A stretch of DNA of 8,475 nt from Acidimicrobiales bacterium (GCA_020631315.1 JAHDHM010000136.1:1-8475); one strand, 5' to 3'. Positions 1 to 7,107 are shown, counted from the first letter of the stretch. The notes: generated by a model from the sequence alone, not told the origin. Made by a program: numbers and translations.

Positions 1-934
1 AGCCGATCCGCTGCAGGCCACCGCAGAGTGCGTCACGTCGAGATTGGTAGATCTCGCGCATCTCGCTCGGGTAGTCGGGTGCCTCGTTCATGGCGATGAT
101 CGATGCGATCTGGATGGGCTGGAAGGTGCCGTAGTCCAGGTAGCTCTTGAGCTTGGCGAGCGCGGCCACGACCTCGGGGTTGCCGGCCATGAAGGCGACA
201 CGCCAGCCAGCCATGGAGAACGACTTGGTGAGGCTGTAGAACTCGACCGCGCACTCCTTCGCGCCCTTGGCCTGCAGGATCGACGGCGGCTGATAGCCGT
301 CGAAACCGAGGTCGGCGTACGCGAAGTCGTGGACGAGCAGGACTTCCTTCTCGAGCGCGAAGTCGACGATGCGCTGCATGAAGTCGAGGTCGACGCAGGT
401 CGTGGTGGGGTTGTGCGGGAACGACAGCACGATGACCCGTGGACGCGGCCACGAGTACTCGAAGCGCTCGACGAGGGCCTCGAAGAAGTCGTCGCCCGTC
501 GTGAGCGGCACCTCGCGGACGTTGGCCCCGGTGAACAACGGGCCGAAGATGTGGATCGGATACGACGGCGCGGGGACCAGGACGGCGTCGCCGGGCGCGA
601 GCAGCGTCCACATCAGGTGGGAGAAGCCCTCCTTGGCGCCGATCGTGTTGATGATCTCGGTGTCGGGATCGAGATCGACGTCGAAGGTGCGCTTGTACAG
701 GTCCGCCAGGGCCAGACGCAGCTTCGGGATGCCGCGGCTCGCGCTGTAACGGTGATTACGCGAGTTGTGGGCGGCCTCTGCCAGCTTCTCGACCGCGATG
801 TCGGGCGACGGCAGATCCGGGTTGCCGAAACCGAGGTCGATGACGTCGTCACCGGCCCGCCGCATCTCGATCTTCAACGAGTCGATGATCGTGAAGACGT
901 AGGGCGGGAGGTTGGTGATCCTGCGGAACTCCAT
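1..934 (-). CDS. alaC: AlaC-like class I/II PLP aminotransferase (3' end off window)
   Basis: This is a fold-type I PLP aminotransferase, probably transferring an amino group between glutamate and pyruvate to make alanine in the cytoplasm. About 311 N-terminal residues are visible; the family is near 400, so roughly the last 80-90 lie beyond base 1. The N-terminus carries the AlaC-type LPPYVF motif (residues 9-14), then GFGNPD near 35-40, the YSASRGIP substrate/cofactor loop, the PSYPIHIFG stretch, the FPHNPTT loop with its conserved Asn, HDFAYADLGFDG, and the Schiff-base segment SLTKSFSMAGWR with Lys237. These match my memory of E. coli AlaC (YfdZ) over the whole visible length. The ATG at 932-934 is chosen because the product begins MEFRRITNLPPYVF, as in AlaC; no clear Shine-Dalgarno is seen. 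It is the last visible gene of the minus-strand operon, 42 bp after the ROK gene. Related LL-diaminopimelate or aspartate aminotransferase activity cannot be excluded from sequence alone. Confidence 0.85.
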   Translation of the reverse strand, partial: MEFRRITNLPPYVFTIIDSLKIEMRRAGDDVIDLGFGNPDLPSPDIAVEKLAEAAHNSRNHRYSASRGIPKLRLALADLYKRTFDVDLDPDTEIINTIGAKEGFSHLMWTLLAPGDAVLVPAPSYPIHIFGPLFTGANVREVPLTTGDDFFEALVERFEYSWPRPRVIVLSFPHNPTTTCVDLDFMQRIVDFALEKEVLLVHDFAYADLGFDGYQPPSILQAKGAKECAVEFYSLTKSFSMAGWRVAFMAGNPEVVAALAKLKSYLDYGTFQPIQIASIIAMNEAPDYPSEMREIYQSRRDALCGGLQRIG

Positions 935-976
935 TCCGGCGAGGCTACCCGTGCAGCCGCATCGGGCCGGACGTAT

Positions 977-1932
977 TCAGATGCCGCCGTCGGCGAAACG
1001 ACGTGCGAGCAGCGCAGCTCCCAATGCACCGCCACGCTCACCGAGCGCCGTCGGTTCGATCCGCAACGGCGGCCGGTACTGGCCGGCGAGCACCAGCGAC
1101 TCGAGGTGCGCTCGGACGTGATCGCCGAGCGCATCCCAGTCGGCCGAGAGAGGACCACCGACGATCACCATCTCGGGGTCGAGCAGCGCCACGGTGTTCG
1201 AGAGTCCGACCGAGATCCAGAACGCGAACTGCTCCAGCACACGCGTCGCTCCCTCGTCGCCGCCACGTGCTGCACGCAGCACGTGGTCGTTGGTGACGTT
1301 GTCCGGGTCGCCGCCCGCCAGGGTCATGAGTCCGGGGGCGAGCCCAGCTCGGGCGGCCTTCTGCGCGATCGAAGTCAGACCGCGACCGCTCGCATAGACC
1401 TCGAGACAGCCATGGCTGCCGCACGTGCAGCTCGGTCCTGACGGATCGACCATCGTGTGGCCGAGCTCTCCGGCCATGCCGAACGCGCCGCGCCGAACCT
1501 TGCCGTCGATCACCAGCGAGTTGCCGAAGCCGGTGCCGAGCGTGATCAGCACCGCATCGCTGACGCCTCGGGCGACACCCCACTCGAGCTCGGCCATCGC
1601 CACCAGGTTCGCGTCGTTGTCGATCACGACCGGGGCCGACAGGCGTTCCTCGAGCAACCGCTGGAGCGGGAGATCACCGAGGTCGAGGTTCGGGGAGAAC
1701 GCCATCCGACCGCTCAGGTCGAGCTGACCGGCGATACCGAGGCCCACGGCGTCGAGGTCACCGGCCACTGCGCCGAGCTCGGCGGTGACCGCTTCGATGA
1801 CGTCGAGAAGTGCGGTGGCGCCTCGCGGCGTGTCGACACGGCTCTCCGCGACCATGTCGCCGTGCTGGTCGGTGACGACCGACGTGCACTTGCCACCGCC
1901 GACGTGGACACCCGCCGTGAACCGATCGGCCA

Positions 1933-1933
<1 letters not shown>
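977..1933 (-). CDS. ROK-family sugar kinase homologue (glucokinase-like) with altered phosphate-1 motif
   Basis: This 318-residue protein has the ROK layout and length. The ATP-site GTGFGN loop is at 133-138, the catalytic DNDAN is at 105-109 (Asp107), and GELGH ends in His159. The zinc motif CTCGSHGC supplies Cys169, Cys171 and Cys176, followed by Glu178 of the sugar site. The adenosine-side IVGGPLS is at 257-263. The expected role is ATP-dependent phosphorylation of glucose or a related hexose or N-acetylhexosamine in the cytoplasm. The oddity is at residues 8-15, GVHVGGGK, where ROK kinases normally read G-(V/I)-D-(V/I)-GGTK: Asp10 is His and the Thr is Gly. Catalysis, sugar sensing or a structural role are all possible. 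The start ATG overlaps the upstream stop by one base (TGATG) and has an AAGGAG ribosome-binding site. From memory, Streptomyces glkA, also a ROK glucokinase, sits in a comparable neighbourhood. Confidence 0.85.
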
Positions 1934-2304
<371 letters not shown>

Positions 2305-2316
2305 GCGGGCGTCAAC

Positions 2317-3498
2317 CTAGACGGCGGCGAAACGCACGCGCAGCGTGGACCCGTGGATCGACGCACCACTGACCGCAGCGGACTGCAACGCGTCGGGGAG
2401 CACGATGCTGCGACGGTTCGGGCCGATCGCGATGTGGAGTTCTGCGCCGCGGCGACCCAGGTCGAGCGACGAGGTGTCAGCCGGGCCGACGTCGAGATCC
2501 AGGAAGGCGCCGGTGTCGTCGGCACCCCACCGCAAGACCGGCTCGGTGGTGTTGCGGCCGAGACCGTCGCCGTCGCCGTACAACGCCCGCCCGAGCTCGG
2601 CGAGTGCGTCGACACCGACGATGGCGGACGCCGCGAGCGGCACCGGGACCACCGGAGCCGGAGCGAGATCGGCCGTGAGCGCAGTGAGTTGATCCGACTC
2701 GACCTCGCGCCAGTCGGCGAAGAACGGATCGGTCACCGTGTCGGGCAGCATCCGGTTGACGAGCACGCCGTCGACACGAAGGCCGAACAACGACACGTAG
2801 CTGGCGGCTCGGCGGGTCTCGGCAGCCACGACGGGGTTCGGCGCCGCGACGAGGCGGACACCGGTCCGTGAGGTGTCGGTGAGGATCGAGGAGGTCGTCG
2901 CCAAGGTGTCGAGCAGCGACCGCCAACCCGACTGGCCGGTCATGGCCGCGACATCGACGCCGACGAGCTGCTCGATCGCCGGCACGAACGACGTGATCAT
3001 CGGGGCCACCGGCGCCAGACGTTCGACCCACCACGTCAGCACCTGTGGGGCCGACAGCAGCCGGACCGTCTCGGCGGTCGGTGCGCAGTCGACCACGACG
3101 GCATCGAGTTCCGGATCGGATGCCAGCTCGGCGATGACGGTCAGCGCGACGAGCTCGTCGGCGCCGGGCACGATCGACACCTCGGCCGCCTGCACGTCGT
3201 CGACACCGCTGCGGGCGACGACGTCACGCAGCGTCCGCTGGATGCCGTCCCACGCCGCCTCGACATGACGGCGGGTGTCGGGCTCCGACACGGTCAGCCC
3301 AGGCGACACCTCGACACCGACATCGCCCACCTCGACACCCAGGACGTCGCCCAGGCTGTGGGCCGCGTCGGTGGAGACGAGGTGAACCCGTCGGCCGCAC
3401 GATGCTGCGTGCACCGCGGTGGCCGCAGCCAACGTCGACTTGCCGACACCACCCTTGCCGGTGAAGAGCAGCACCGAAGCGCCGCTCTGGTTGCTCAA
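2317..3498 (-). CDS. ArsA/GET3-family ATPase with C-terminal HSP20-like domain
   Basis: This 393-residue protein is a SIMIBI-class ATPase. The deviant Walker A motif GKGGVGKS is at 14-21 with the signature lysine Lys15 and the P-loop Lys20. Switch I reads STDAAHSL (42-49, Asp44), Ala replacing the usual Pro. The switch II region is VDCAPTAETVRLL (136-148, Asp137), and a base-recognition stretch LVNRMLP lies near 246-252. Residues about 320-393 form a beta-rich tail like the ArsA_HSP20 domain of bacterial ArsA homologues. There is one ATPase unit and no arsenite transporter or ArsR gene nearby, so arsenic efflux is unlikely; a GET3-like targeting or chaperone role is the better guess. The start is TTG at 3496-3498, overlapping the TGA of the SRPBCC gene (TTGA), which places the P-loop at the usual distance from the N-terminus. 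From memory, M. tuberculosis Rv2184c occupies the same position beside an SRPBCC gene. Confidence 0.85.
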   Translation of the reverse strand: MSNQSGASVLLFTGKGGVGKSTLAAATAVHAASCGRRVHLVSTDAAHSLGDVLGVEVGDVGVEVSPGLTVSEPDTRRHVEAAWDGIQRTLRDVVARSGVDDVQAAEVSIVPGADELVALTVIAELASDPELDAVVVDCAPTAETVRLLSAPQVLTWWVERLAPVAPMITSFVPAIEQLVGVDVAAMTGQSGWRSLLDTLATTSSILTDTSRTGVRLVAAPNPVVAAETRRAASYVSLFGLRVDGVLVNRMLPDTVTDPFFADWREVESDQLTALTADLAPAPVVPVPLAASAIVGVDALAELGRALYGDGDGLGRNTTEPVLRWGADDTGAFLDLDVGPADTSSLDLGRRGAELHIAIGPNRRSIVLPDALQSAAVSGASIHGSTLRVRFAAV

Positions 3499-3938
3499 GT
3501 CTCGGCTCGGGCCTGCAGATCGTCGAGCGCGGTGTGGATGATCCGGCCCTCGGCACGGCGCTTCACGAAGCCCGGCAACGGCACCAGCAGCTCCACCTCG
3601 AGGTGGTAGGTGACCTCACACTGCTCCGGCTCACCCGGCACCTCGGCGAACTCATACCAGCCGTCGAGACGCTTGGTGATGTCGCCACCGATCTGGCGCC
3701 ACTCGAGCCGGGACGGTGCCTGCGAGTGGTCGTAGGCCAGCGTGTACGTCGCCGAGCGGCCCATGGCCGCGGCGCGGAACTCGACCTCGGTCGCCCGACC
3801 CTGGTCATCGGTGGCCGTGACGTCGGCGTCCTTCAGGTCGGTCGTCCATCCGGGATAGCTGGCGATGTCGGCGACGATCTCGTAGCAACGAGCCGGCGAC
3901 GCCTGGATGACCCTGACCTCGGTTGCCTCATCGAGCAT
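3495..3938 (-). CDS. SRPBCC (START/polyketide cyclase-like) family protein
   Basis: This 147-residue protein has the pattern of the SRPBCC fold, which forms a deep hydrophobic pocket for lipids or other apolar ligands. The signs are a first strand (residues 5-12), a short helix with the characteristic ASYPGW motif (26-31), several strands including LEWRQIGGDITKRLDGWYEF (78-97), and a long C-terminal helix (about 121-145). There is no signal peptide or catalytic signature, so it is cytoplasmic and its ligand is unknown. The ATG at 3936-3938 is well supported by GGAGG at a 7-nt distance. Its stop overlaps the TTG start of the ArsA-like gene by four bases, so the two products are probably made in step and may act together. 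From memory, M. tuberculosis Rv2185c is a protein of the same size and fold in the same pairing, near pimB'. Confidence 0.85.
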   Translation of the reverse strand: MLDEATEVRVIQASPARCYEIVADIASYPGWTTDLKDADVTATDDQGRATEVEFRAAAMGRSATYTLAYDHSQAPSRLEWRQIGGDITKRLDGWYEFAEVPGEPEQCEVTYHLEVELLVPLPGFVKRRAEGRIIHTALDDLQARAET

Positions 3939-3945
3939 GTGGTGA

Positions 3946-3950
3946 CCTCC
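3946..3950 (-). promoter_or_regulatory. Ribosome-binding site of the SRPBCC gene
   Basis: CCTCC on the plus strand reads GGAGG on the coding strand, 7 nt before the ATG at 3938. A strong independent site fits the 69-bp gap left by the broken gene upstream, where coupling is not possible. Confidence 0.8.
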
Positions 3951-4007
3951 GGAAACGGTCGGACGCAGCAGGGAGTGTCCGACGTGGGTGCGATTCTGAC
4001 ACGCGCT

Positions 4008-4450
4008 TCACCGTCGGCGGGGACGGAACACGCCATGACGCGCCGACCACACACCGGCGAGCCCGAGCCCGAGCATCGGGGCGAGCGTGCCGAAGGCCAA
4101 CGCGGTGAACGGACGGATCGCCGCGGCGGTACAACCCCGTCTGACCGATGATCGCAGTCAGCTTGAGCCGACGCGTGCGGAGTAGAGAGGCCGGCGACGG
4201 ACAGCTCCTCGGTACGGCTCCGTTCGGCGGCAGCGAAGAACGAGATGCCGAAGGCGACGATGCCGGCCAGCAGGTAGCCGAGCGACACGAACGCCGCGAC
4301 GACACCGAGCGAGTCGGGTGCCGCGACGCCGGCCGCCAACACCACGCCGAGCACCGCAGTCGCGACCAGGTTGGCCCTGACCAGTTCGGCGCCGCGTTCA
4401 GGGTCCGGCAGGTCCTGCTCGCCCTCGGGCTCGTCGACGTGATCGGTCAT
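4008..4450 (-). pseudogene. Small multi-pass membrane protein gene with two frameshifts
   Basis: From the ATG at 4448-4450 (GGAGG 7 nt upstream, ATGA overlap with the pimB' stop) the first frame gives an acidic head (residues 1-20). Two clear membrane segments follow (about 29-45 and 50-75), then AAERSRTEELSVAGL ending at residue 88 (base 4187). After that the frame becomes low-complexity Arg/Ser/Pro. A second frame carries a sensible continuation, LLRTRRLKLTAIIGQTGLY, over about 4185-4129. A third carries AAIRPFTALAFGTLAPMLG and on to GVWSARHGVFRPRRR, with a TGA at 4008-4010. Joined, they make a four-helix membrane protein resembling a common actinobacterial hypothetical family. From memory, that family has a longer segment between the second and third helices, suggesting deletions near 4190-4175 and 4129-4119. 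Read literally, the first frame runs on to 3833 (205 aa) and overlaps the SRPBCC gene by about 106 bases, which is implausible. Either the gene is dead or the assembly has indel errors here. Confidence 0.75.
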
Positions 4451-5574
4451 GTGACCACCTCCGCCAATCCGTGGTGCAGACGATCGGCGAGCATGTCGTA
4501 GGAGAACTCCTCGATGGCACGAGCACGGGCAGCACGACCCATCTCGGCGGCACCATCTGGGTCGTCGAGGATCGCCGCCCACGCCTCGGCGACGGCGTCG
4601 ACGTCGGTCGGATCGTCGACGACGAGCCCCGACTCACCGTGGGCGACCGCCTCCGCTGCGCCACCGGAGGCCCCTGCCACCTGGGGCACGCCGGCAGCTG
4701 CGGCCTCGACGAACACGATGCCGAAACCCTCCTGTTCCAGGCCACCCCACCGGGTGCGGCACAACATCGTGAACAGGTCGGCCATGCCGTACAGGGTCGC
4801 CTTGTCGTCCTCCTCGAAGCGGCCGAGGAACCGGACCGGTGCATCGAGTTGCGATGCCAGACGACGCAGACGGCGGTCGTCTCGGCCGGTGCCGCCGATC
4901 ATGAGCTGGAGCCGCGGGTGGGTCGGAGCGAGCTGCGCGGCGGCTCGGATCGCGACGTCGAAGCCCTTGCGCGGTACGAGACGTGACACGGCCAAGACCA
5001 GCTGTGTGTCGTCGGCGACGCCGAAGCGGGCCCGAGCTGCAGTGCGTGCGGCCGCATCGAGGGGCTGGAACCGTTCGACGTCCACACCAGGCGGCACGTA
5101 GATGTGACGAAGCGACCGACCGGCCGCACGCTCGCCCTCGGCCGTCGGGTAACGACCCGCGCCGATCACCAGATCGGCCTCCGTCACCACGCGACGCAGC
5201 GCCTGGCGGCTGACGGGCAGACGGCCCGGGACCGTGACCTCGGCTCCGTGCAGGATCACGGCGTACGGGTGACGCAGACTCGGTCCGATCCACCCGAGCG
5301 GGAGCGCAGGGTCGATCACGATCAGCTCCGCACCGACCTCGTCGGCCAGTCGGTCCATCTGCGCGGCGAGACCGGGCCGCGGCAACAGCACGGGCTCGCG
5401 GCTGCGGATCACCCGGTGCGCCTGCGCTGCGTCGAACTCCTCGGCCCCGGCGTGGGGCGTCGTGAACACCGTGACCTCGTCGGCCGGGAGCCGACGCCAC
5501 AGCTCCCACAGGTAGACCTGGATGCCCCCGACCTTCGGCGGATAGTCGTTCGTCACGAGCAGGTGGCGGACCAC
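4447..5574 (-). CDS. pimB: PimB'-type GT4 mannosyltransferase (phosphatidylinositol mannoside synthesis)
   Basis: This 375-residue GT-B fold retaining glycosyltransferase belongs to family GT4. The best match I recall is PimB' (M. tuberculosis Rv2188c), which adds the second mannose from GDP-mannose to phosphatidylinositol monomannoside on the cytoplasmic face of the membrane. Evidence includes the N-terminal VTNDYPPKVGGIQ (7-19, glycine-rich acceptor/donor loop), LHGAEV (108-113, the His equivalent of THGHE), YVPPGVDVERFQP (159-171), VSRLVPRKG (196-204, Arg198 and Lys203 binding the donor phosphates), and MLCRTRWGG. The E-x7-E motif is at Glu282-Glu290, within EGFGIVFVEA. Length fits the family. 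The start is GTG at 5572-5574, 9 bp after the queG stop, giving MVRHLLVTND. The stop overlaps the next ATG (ATGA). Another sugar-nucleotide donor or lipid acceptor is possible, since PIM lipids are not established for every actinobacterial class. Confidence 0.85.
   Translation of the reverse strand: MVRHLLVTNDYPPKVGGIQVYLWELWRRLPADEVTVFTTPHAGAEEFDAAQAHRVIRSREPVLLPRPGLAAQMDRLADEVGAELIVIDPALPLGWIGPSLRHPYAVILHGAEVTVPGRLPVSRQALRRVVTEADLVIGAGRYPTAEGERAAGRSLRHIYVPPGVDVERFQPLDAAARTAARARFGVADDTQLVLAVSRLVPRKGFDVAIRAAAQLAPTHPRLQLMIGGTGRDDRRLRRLASQLDAPVRFLGRFEEDDKATLYGMADLFTMLCRTRWGGLEQEGFGIVFVEAAAAGVPQVAGASGGAAEAVAHGESGLVVDDPTDVDAVAEAWAAILDDPDGAAEMGRAARARAIEEFSYDMLADRLHHGLAEVVT
4458..4462 (-). promoter_or_regulatory. 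Ribosome-binding site of the broken membrane protein gene
   Basis: GGAGG on the coding strand, 7 nt before the ATG at 4450, inside the 3' end of pimB'. The intact start signal shows that the gene was translated until recently or that its breaks are sequencing errors. Confidence 0.7.
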
Positions 5575-5583
5575 GTGTCGACG

Positions 5584-6723
5584 CTACCGCCCGACGTCGG
5601 GGTCCGGACGCTCGATCTCGCCGAGCCGACGTAGCTCCTCGTCGACCAGGTCGGAGGCTCCGGGGACGATCCGGTCGACAGCCAACTCACCGAGCCCGAG
5701 ACGGCCCGCAGCCCACACGGCGTGGATCCGGACCACCTCCTCCTCGGAGCGCAGCGCATGGTCGACGGCGTCGACCACTCGGGGGTCGGCGCCATCGCCG
5801 ACGTTGCCGAGCGCGACCAAGGCGTTGCGTCGTAGGTACTCGGGCCGACGACGCGGGATGTACCACCGGCCGAGACGTGCCATCAGCTCGTCGTCGGACG
5901 CCGACAGGATCCACAACAGCTCGACCGACACCATCGCCGTGTCCGACGCCGGAGGTGACGGATGCAGACGCAGGTGGCGGGTGTTCGGCGGGCAGACGGT
6001 CTGGCAGTCGTCGCAGCCGTAGATACGACCGCCGAGCGCCGCACGATGTTCGAACGGGAAGACACCGTCGGCCTGCAACAGCCAGGCGAGACATCGGCGG
6101 GCGTCGAGCTCCCCCGCCGTGTCGAGCGCACCGGTCGGACAGGCGACCTGGCAGCGCACACAGGTGCCGCACCCGTCGGGCATGGGCGGCCGGTCGACGT
6201 CGATGACTGCGTCCGTGACGATCGAGCCCAGCACGAACCAGCTGCCGAGCACTCCGAGCAGGAGGTTGGTGTTCTTCCCGAACCAGCCGAGGCCGGCACG
6301 ATGTGCAGCGGCACGATCGACCATGCGGTTGTCGTCGACGAGGACGACGGCCTCGGCGCCCTGCTCCCTCAACTGGGCCGCGACCTGTTCCAGCCGGATG
6401 GCGAGGTCGTCGTAGACCGGTTCCCACACGAAGCGACCGACCGCGGCGCTCGGACCCGAGGGTGCCGCCGTCGCCGGCGCCTCGCGGTGGTACCCGAGTG
6501 CCGCCACGACGATGCTCTCGGCCGAGGCGAGCGTGCGCCGGGGATCGGTCGACCGTTCCGGCCGCCCGTAGGTGAAGTGCATGCCGCCGTGCAGGCCGCG
6601 CGCCTTGCGGTCCTCGATGACCTCACGAGCACGGTCGAACGGCGCGGCGTCGGTGATGCCGCACGCGTCGAGGCCTGCGTCGGCCGCCCAGCGGCGAACG
6701 TCGGCGGTGGCGACTCGGATCAC
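5584..6723 (-). CDS. queG: Epoxyqueuosine reductase QueG
   Basis: QueG reduces epoxyqueuosine to queuosine in the wobble position of tRNAs with GUN anticodons, using a cobalamin cofactor and two [4Fe-4S] clusters; it acts in the cytoplasm. The 379 residues show the N-terminal cobalamin-reductase-like domain, VDDNRMVDRAAAHRAGLGWF (129-148), in which Asp136 probably matches the general acid, and the GKNTN loop. The first ferredoxin set is CGTCVRCQVACP (Cys185, 188, 191, 195). The second is Cys211 with CDDCQTVCP (Cys237, 240, 244). A C-terminal HEAT-like region lies at about 295-365 (RRNALVALGNVGD, then VRIHAVWAAGRLG). The start is GTG at 6721-6723, overlapping the TGA of the preceding small gene (GTGA). 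No other queuosine gene is in the window, so precursor is made or salvaged elsewhere. Confidence 0.92.
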   Translation of the reverse strand: MIRVATADVRRWAADAGLDACGITDAAPFDRAREVIEDRKARGLHGGMHFTYGRPERSTDPRRTLASAESIVVAALGYHREAPATAAPSGPSAAVGRFVWEPVYDDLAIRLEQVAAQLREQGAEAVVLVDDNRMVDRAAAHRAGLGWFGKNTNLLLGVLGSWFVLGSIVTDAVIDVDRPPMPDGCGTCVRCQVACPTGALDTAGELDARRCLAWLLQADGVFPFEHRAALGGRIYGCDDCQTVCPPNTRHLRLHPSPPASDTAMVSVELLWILSASDDELMARLGRWYIPRRRPEYLRRNALVALGNVGDGADPRVVDAVDHALRSEEEVVRIHAVWAAGRLGLGELAVDRIVPGASDLVDEELRRLGEIERPDPDVGR

Positions 6724-6914
6724 TCACGCATGGTCGCATGCCGCAACCGCGGCACGAGGCCACCGTCGCCGAGCGCCCGAAGGGCACGCGCCTCGGCGAG
6801 GTCGATGACGACGGCGTCCTCCTCCGAGTCGCGGACGAGGTAGGTGACCACACAGTCGTGGCAGGCCGAGGTGGCTCTGGCGACGCAGACGTCGCAGTCG
6901 ATGACGAGACCCAA
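6720..6914 (-). CDS. Small four-cysteine (CxxC-x7-CxxC) protein, probable zinc-binding
   Basis: A 64-residue protein with CDVC at 7-10 and CHDC at 18-21, that is CxxC-x7-CxxC, a likely zinc knuckle or small metal site. It continues CVVTYLVRDSEEDAVVIDLA and a helical end ALRALGDGGLVPRLRH. I recall a similar short actinobacterial family with (V/I)DC(D/E)xC near the start, DCVVT after the second pair and GLVPxLR at the end, of unknown function. The TTG at 6912-6914 is chosen because it puts VIDCDVC near the N-terminus. An in-frame GTG at 6972-6974 would add 20 residues and is preceded by a leaderless-type -10, so the start is uncertain. The stop overlaps the queG GTG (GTGA), making it the first gene of the operon. 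A role as metal or redox partner is speculation. Confidence 0.7.
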   Translation of the reverse strand: MGLVIDCDVCVARATSACHDCVVTYLVRDSEEDAVVIDLAEARALRALGDGGLVPRLRHATMRE

Positions 6915-6982
6915 CGGACGGCGATGTGACGCCCGGTCGGGACGAAAGACGGGGTTCGGTGGTTCCTGGGACACGCCGACGC

Positions 6983-6988
6983 ACGGTA
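6983..6988 (-). promoter_or_regulatory. Candidate -10 box for the minus-strand operon
   Basis: TACCGT on the minus strand matches TANNNT. It lies 8 nt before an in-frame GTG (6972-6974) of the small cysteine gene, a spacing that would give an almost leaderless transcript, and 68 nt before the preferred TTG start. No convincing -35 hexamer is seen, so this is only a candidate. Confidence 0.35.
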
Positions 6989-7001
6989 CGAACGGGGTGG
7001 G

Positions 7002-7082
7002 ACACCGACGCTCCGGCTGCGCCGTCGCTTCCGGCCTTTGCCTCCGGCAAACGCCCCGCACACCGACGCTCCGGCTGCGCCG
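7002..7082. repeat. Pair of perfect 23-bp direct repeats in the divergent intergenic region
   Basis: Two identical 23-bp copies lie at 7002-7024 and 7060-7082, 58 bp apart start to start. Each begins ACACCGACGCTCC and ends GGCTGCGCCG. They flank a GC-rich spacer that carries a small hairpin. The 193-bp gap 6915-7107 between the divergent genes holds no credible gene; these repeats and two -10 candidates are all that I see. They could be paired operator sites for a regulator, or copies of a dispersed intergenic repeat family. Confidence 0.85.
7033..7055. other. Short inverted repeat (hairpin) between the direct repeats
   Basis: TTTGCC at 7037-7042 and GGCAAA at 7046-7051 pair perfectly across a 3-nt loop. 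After one C/C mismatch, GGC at 7033-7035 pairs with GCC at 7053-7055. There is no T-run on either strand, so a classical rho-independent terminator is not supported; a DNA-binding site or a stem of a repeat element is as likely. Confidence 0.5.
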
Positions 7083-7094
7083 CTCAGCGTGACC

Positions 7095-7100
7095 TACCCT
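7095..7100 (+). promoter_or_regulatory. Candidate -10 box giving a leaderless kinase mRNA
   Basis: TACCCT fits TANNNT and ends 7 nt before the GTG start of the kinase gene (7108). This is the spacing expected when transcription begins at the start codon, a common arrangement in actinobacteria. No Shine-Dalgarno precedes the GTG, which agrees. A recognisable -35 is missing. Confidence 0.5.
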
Positions 7101-7107
7101 GCTTCTC

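Noticed and set aside
44..1441. Long open frame of 465 codons on the plus strand
   Set aside because: It is antisense to the aminotransferase and ROK genes, whose motifs are unmistakable; the product has no recognisable domain and is the usual mirror frame of GC-rich coding DNA.
2317..3498. Arsenic-resistance locus
   Set aside because: Only an ArsA-like ATPase is present; there is no arsB/acr3, arsC, arsD or arsR, and the neighbours are lipid and tRNA-modification genes.
3833..4582. Minus-strand open frame of 249 codons taken as one protein
   Set aside because: Its first 44 codons lie inside pimB' in another frame, and its tail loses all membrane character and overlaps the SRPBCC gene; it is better read as the broken membrane protein gene.
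5962..6843. Plus-strand open frame of 293 codons
   Set aside because: It is antisense to queG, where both iron-sulfur motifs are present in the minus frame.
7033..7055. Rho-independent terminator
   Set aside because: The stem is short and neither strand has a following T-run; it also lies upstream of both divergent genes rather than after one.
7002..7082. Mini CRISPR array
   Set aside because: Only two repeats, one spacer, no further units and no cas genes; the repeat is rather a pair of intergenic direct repeats.
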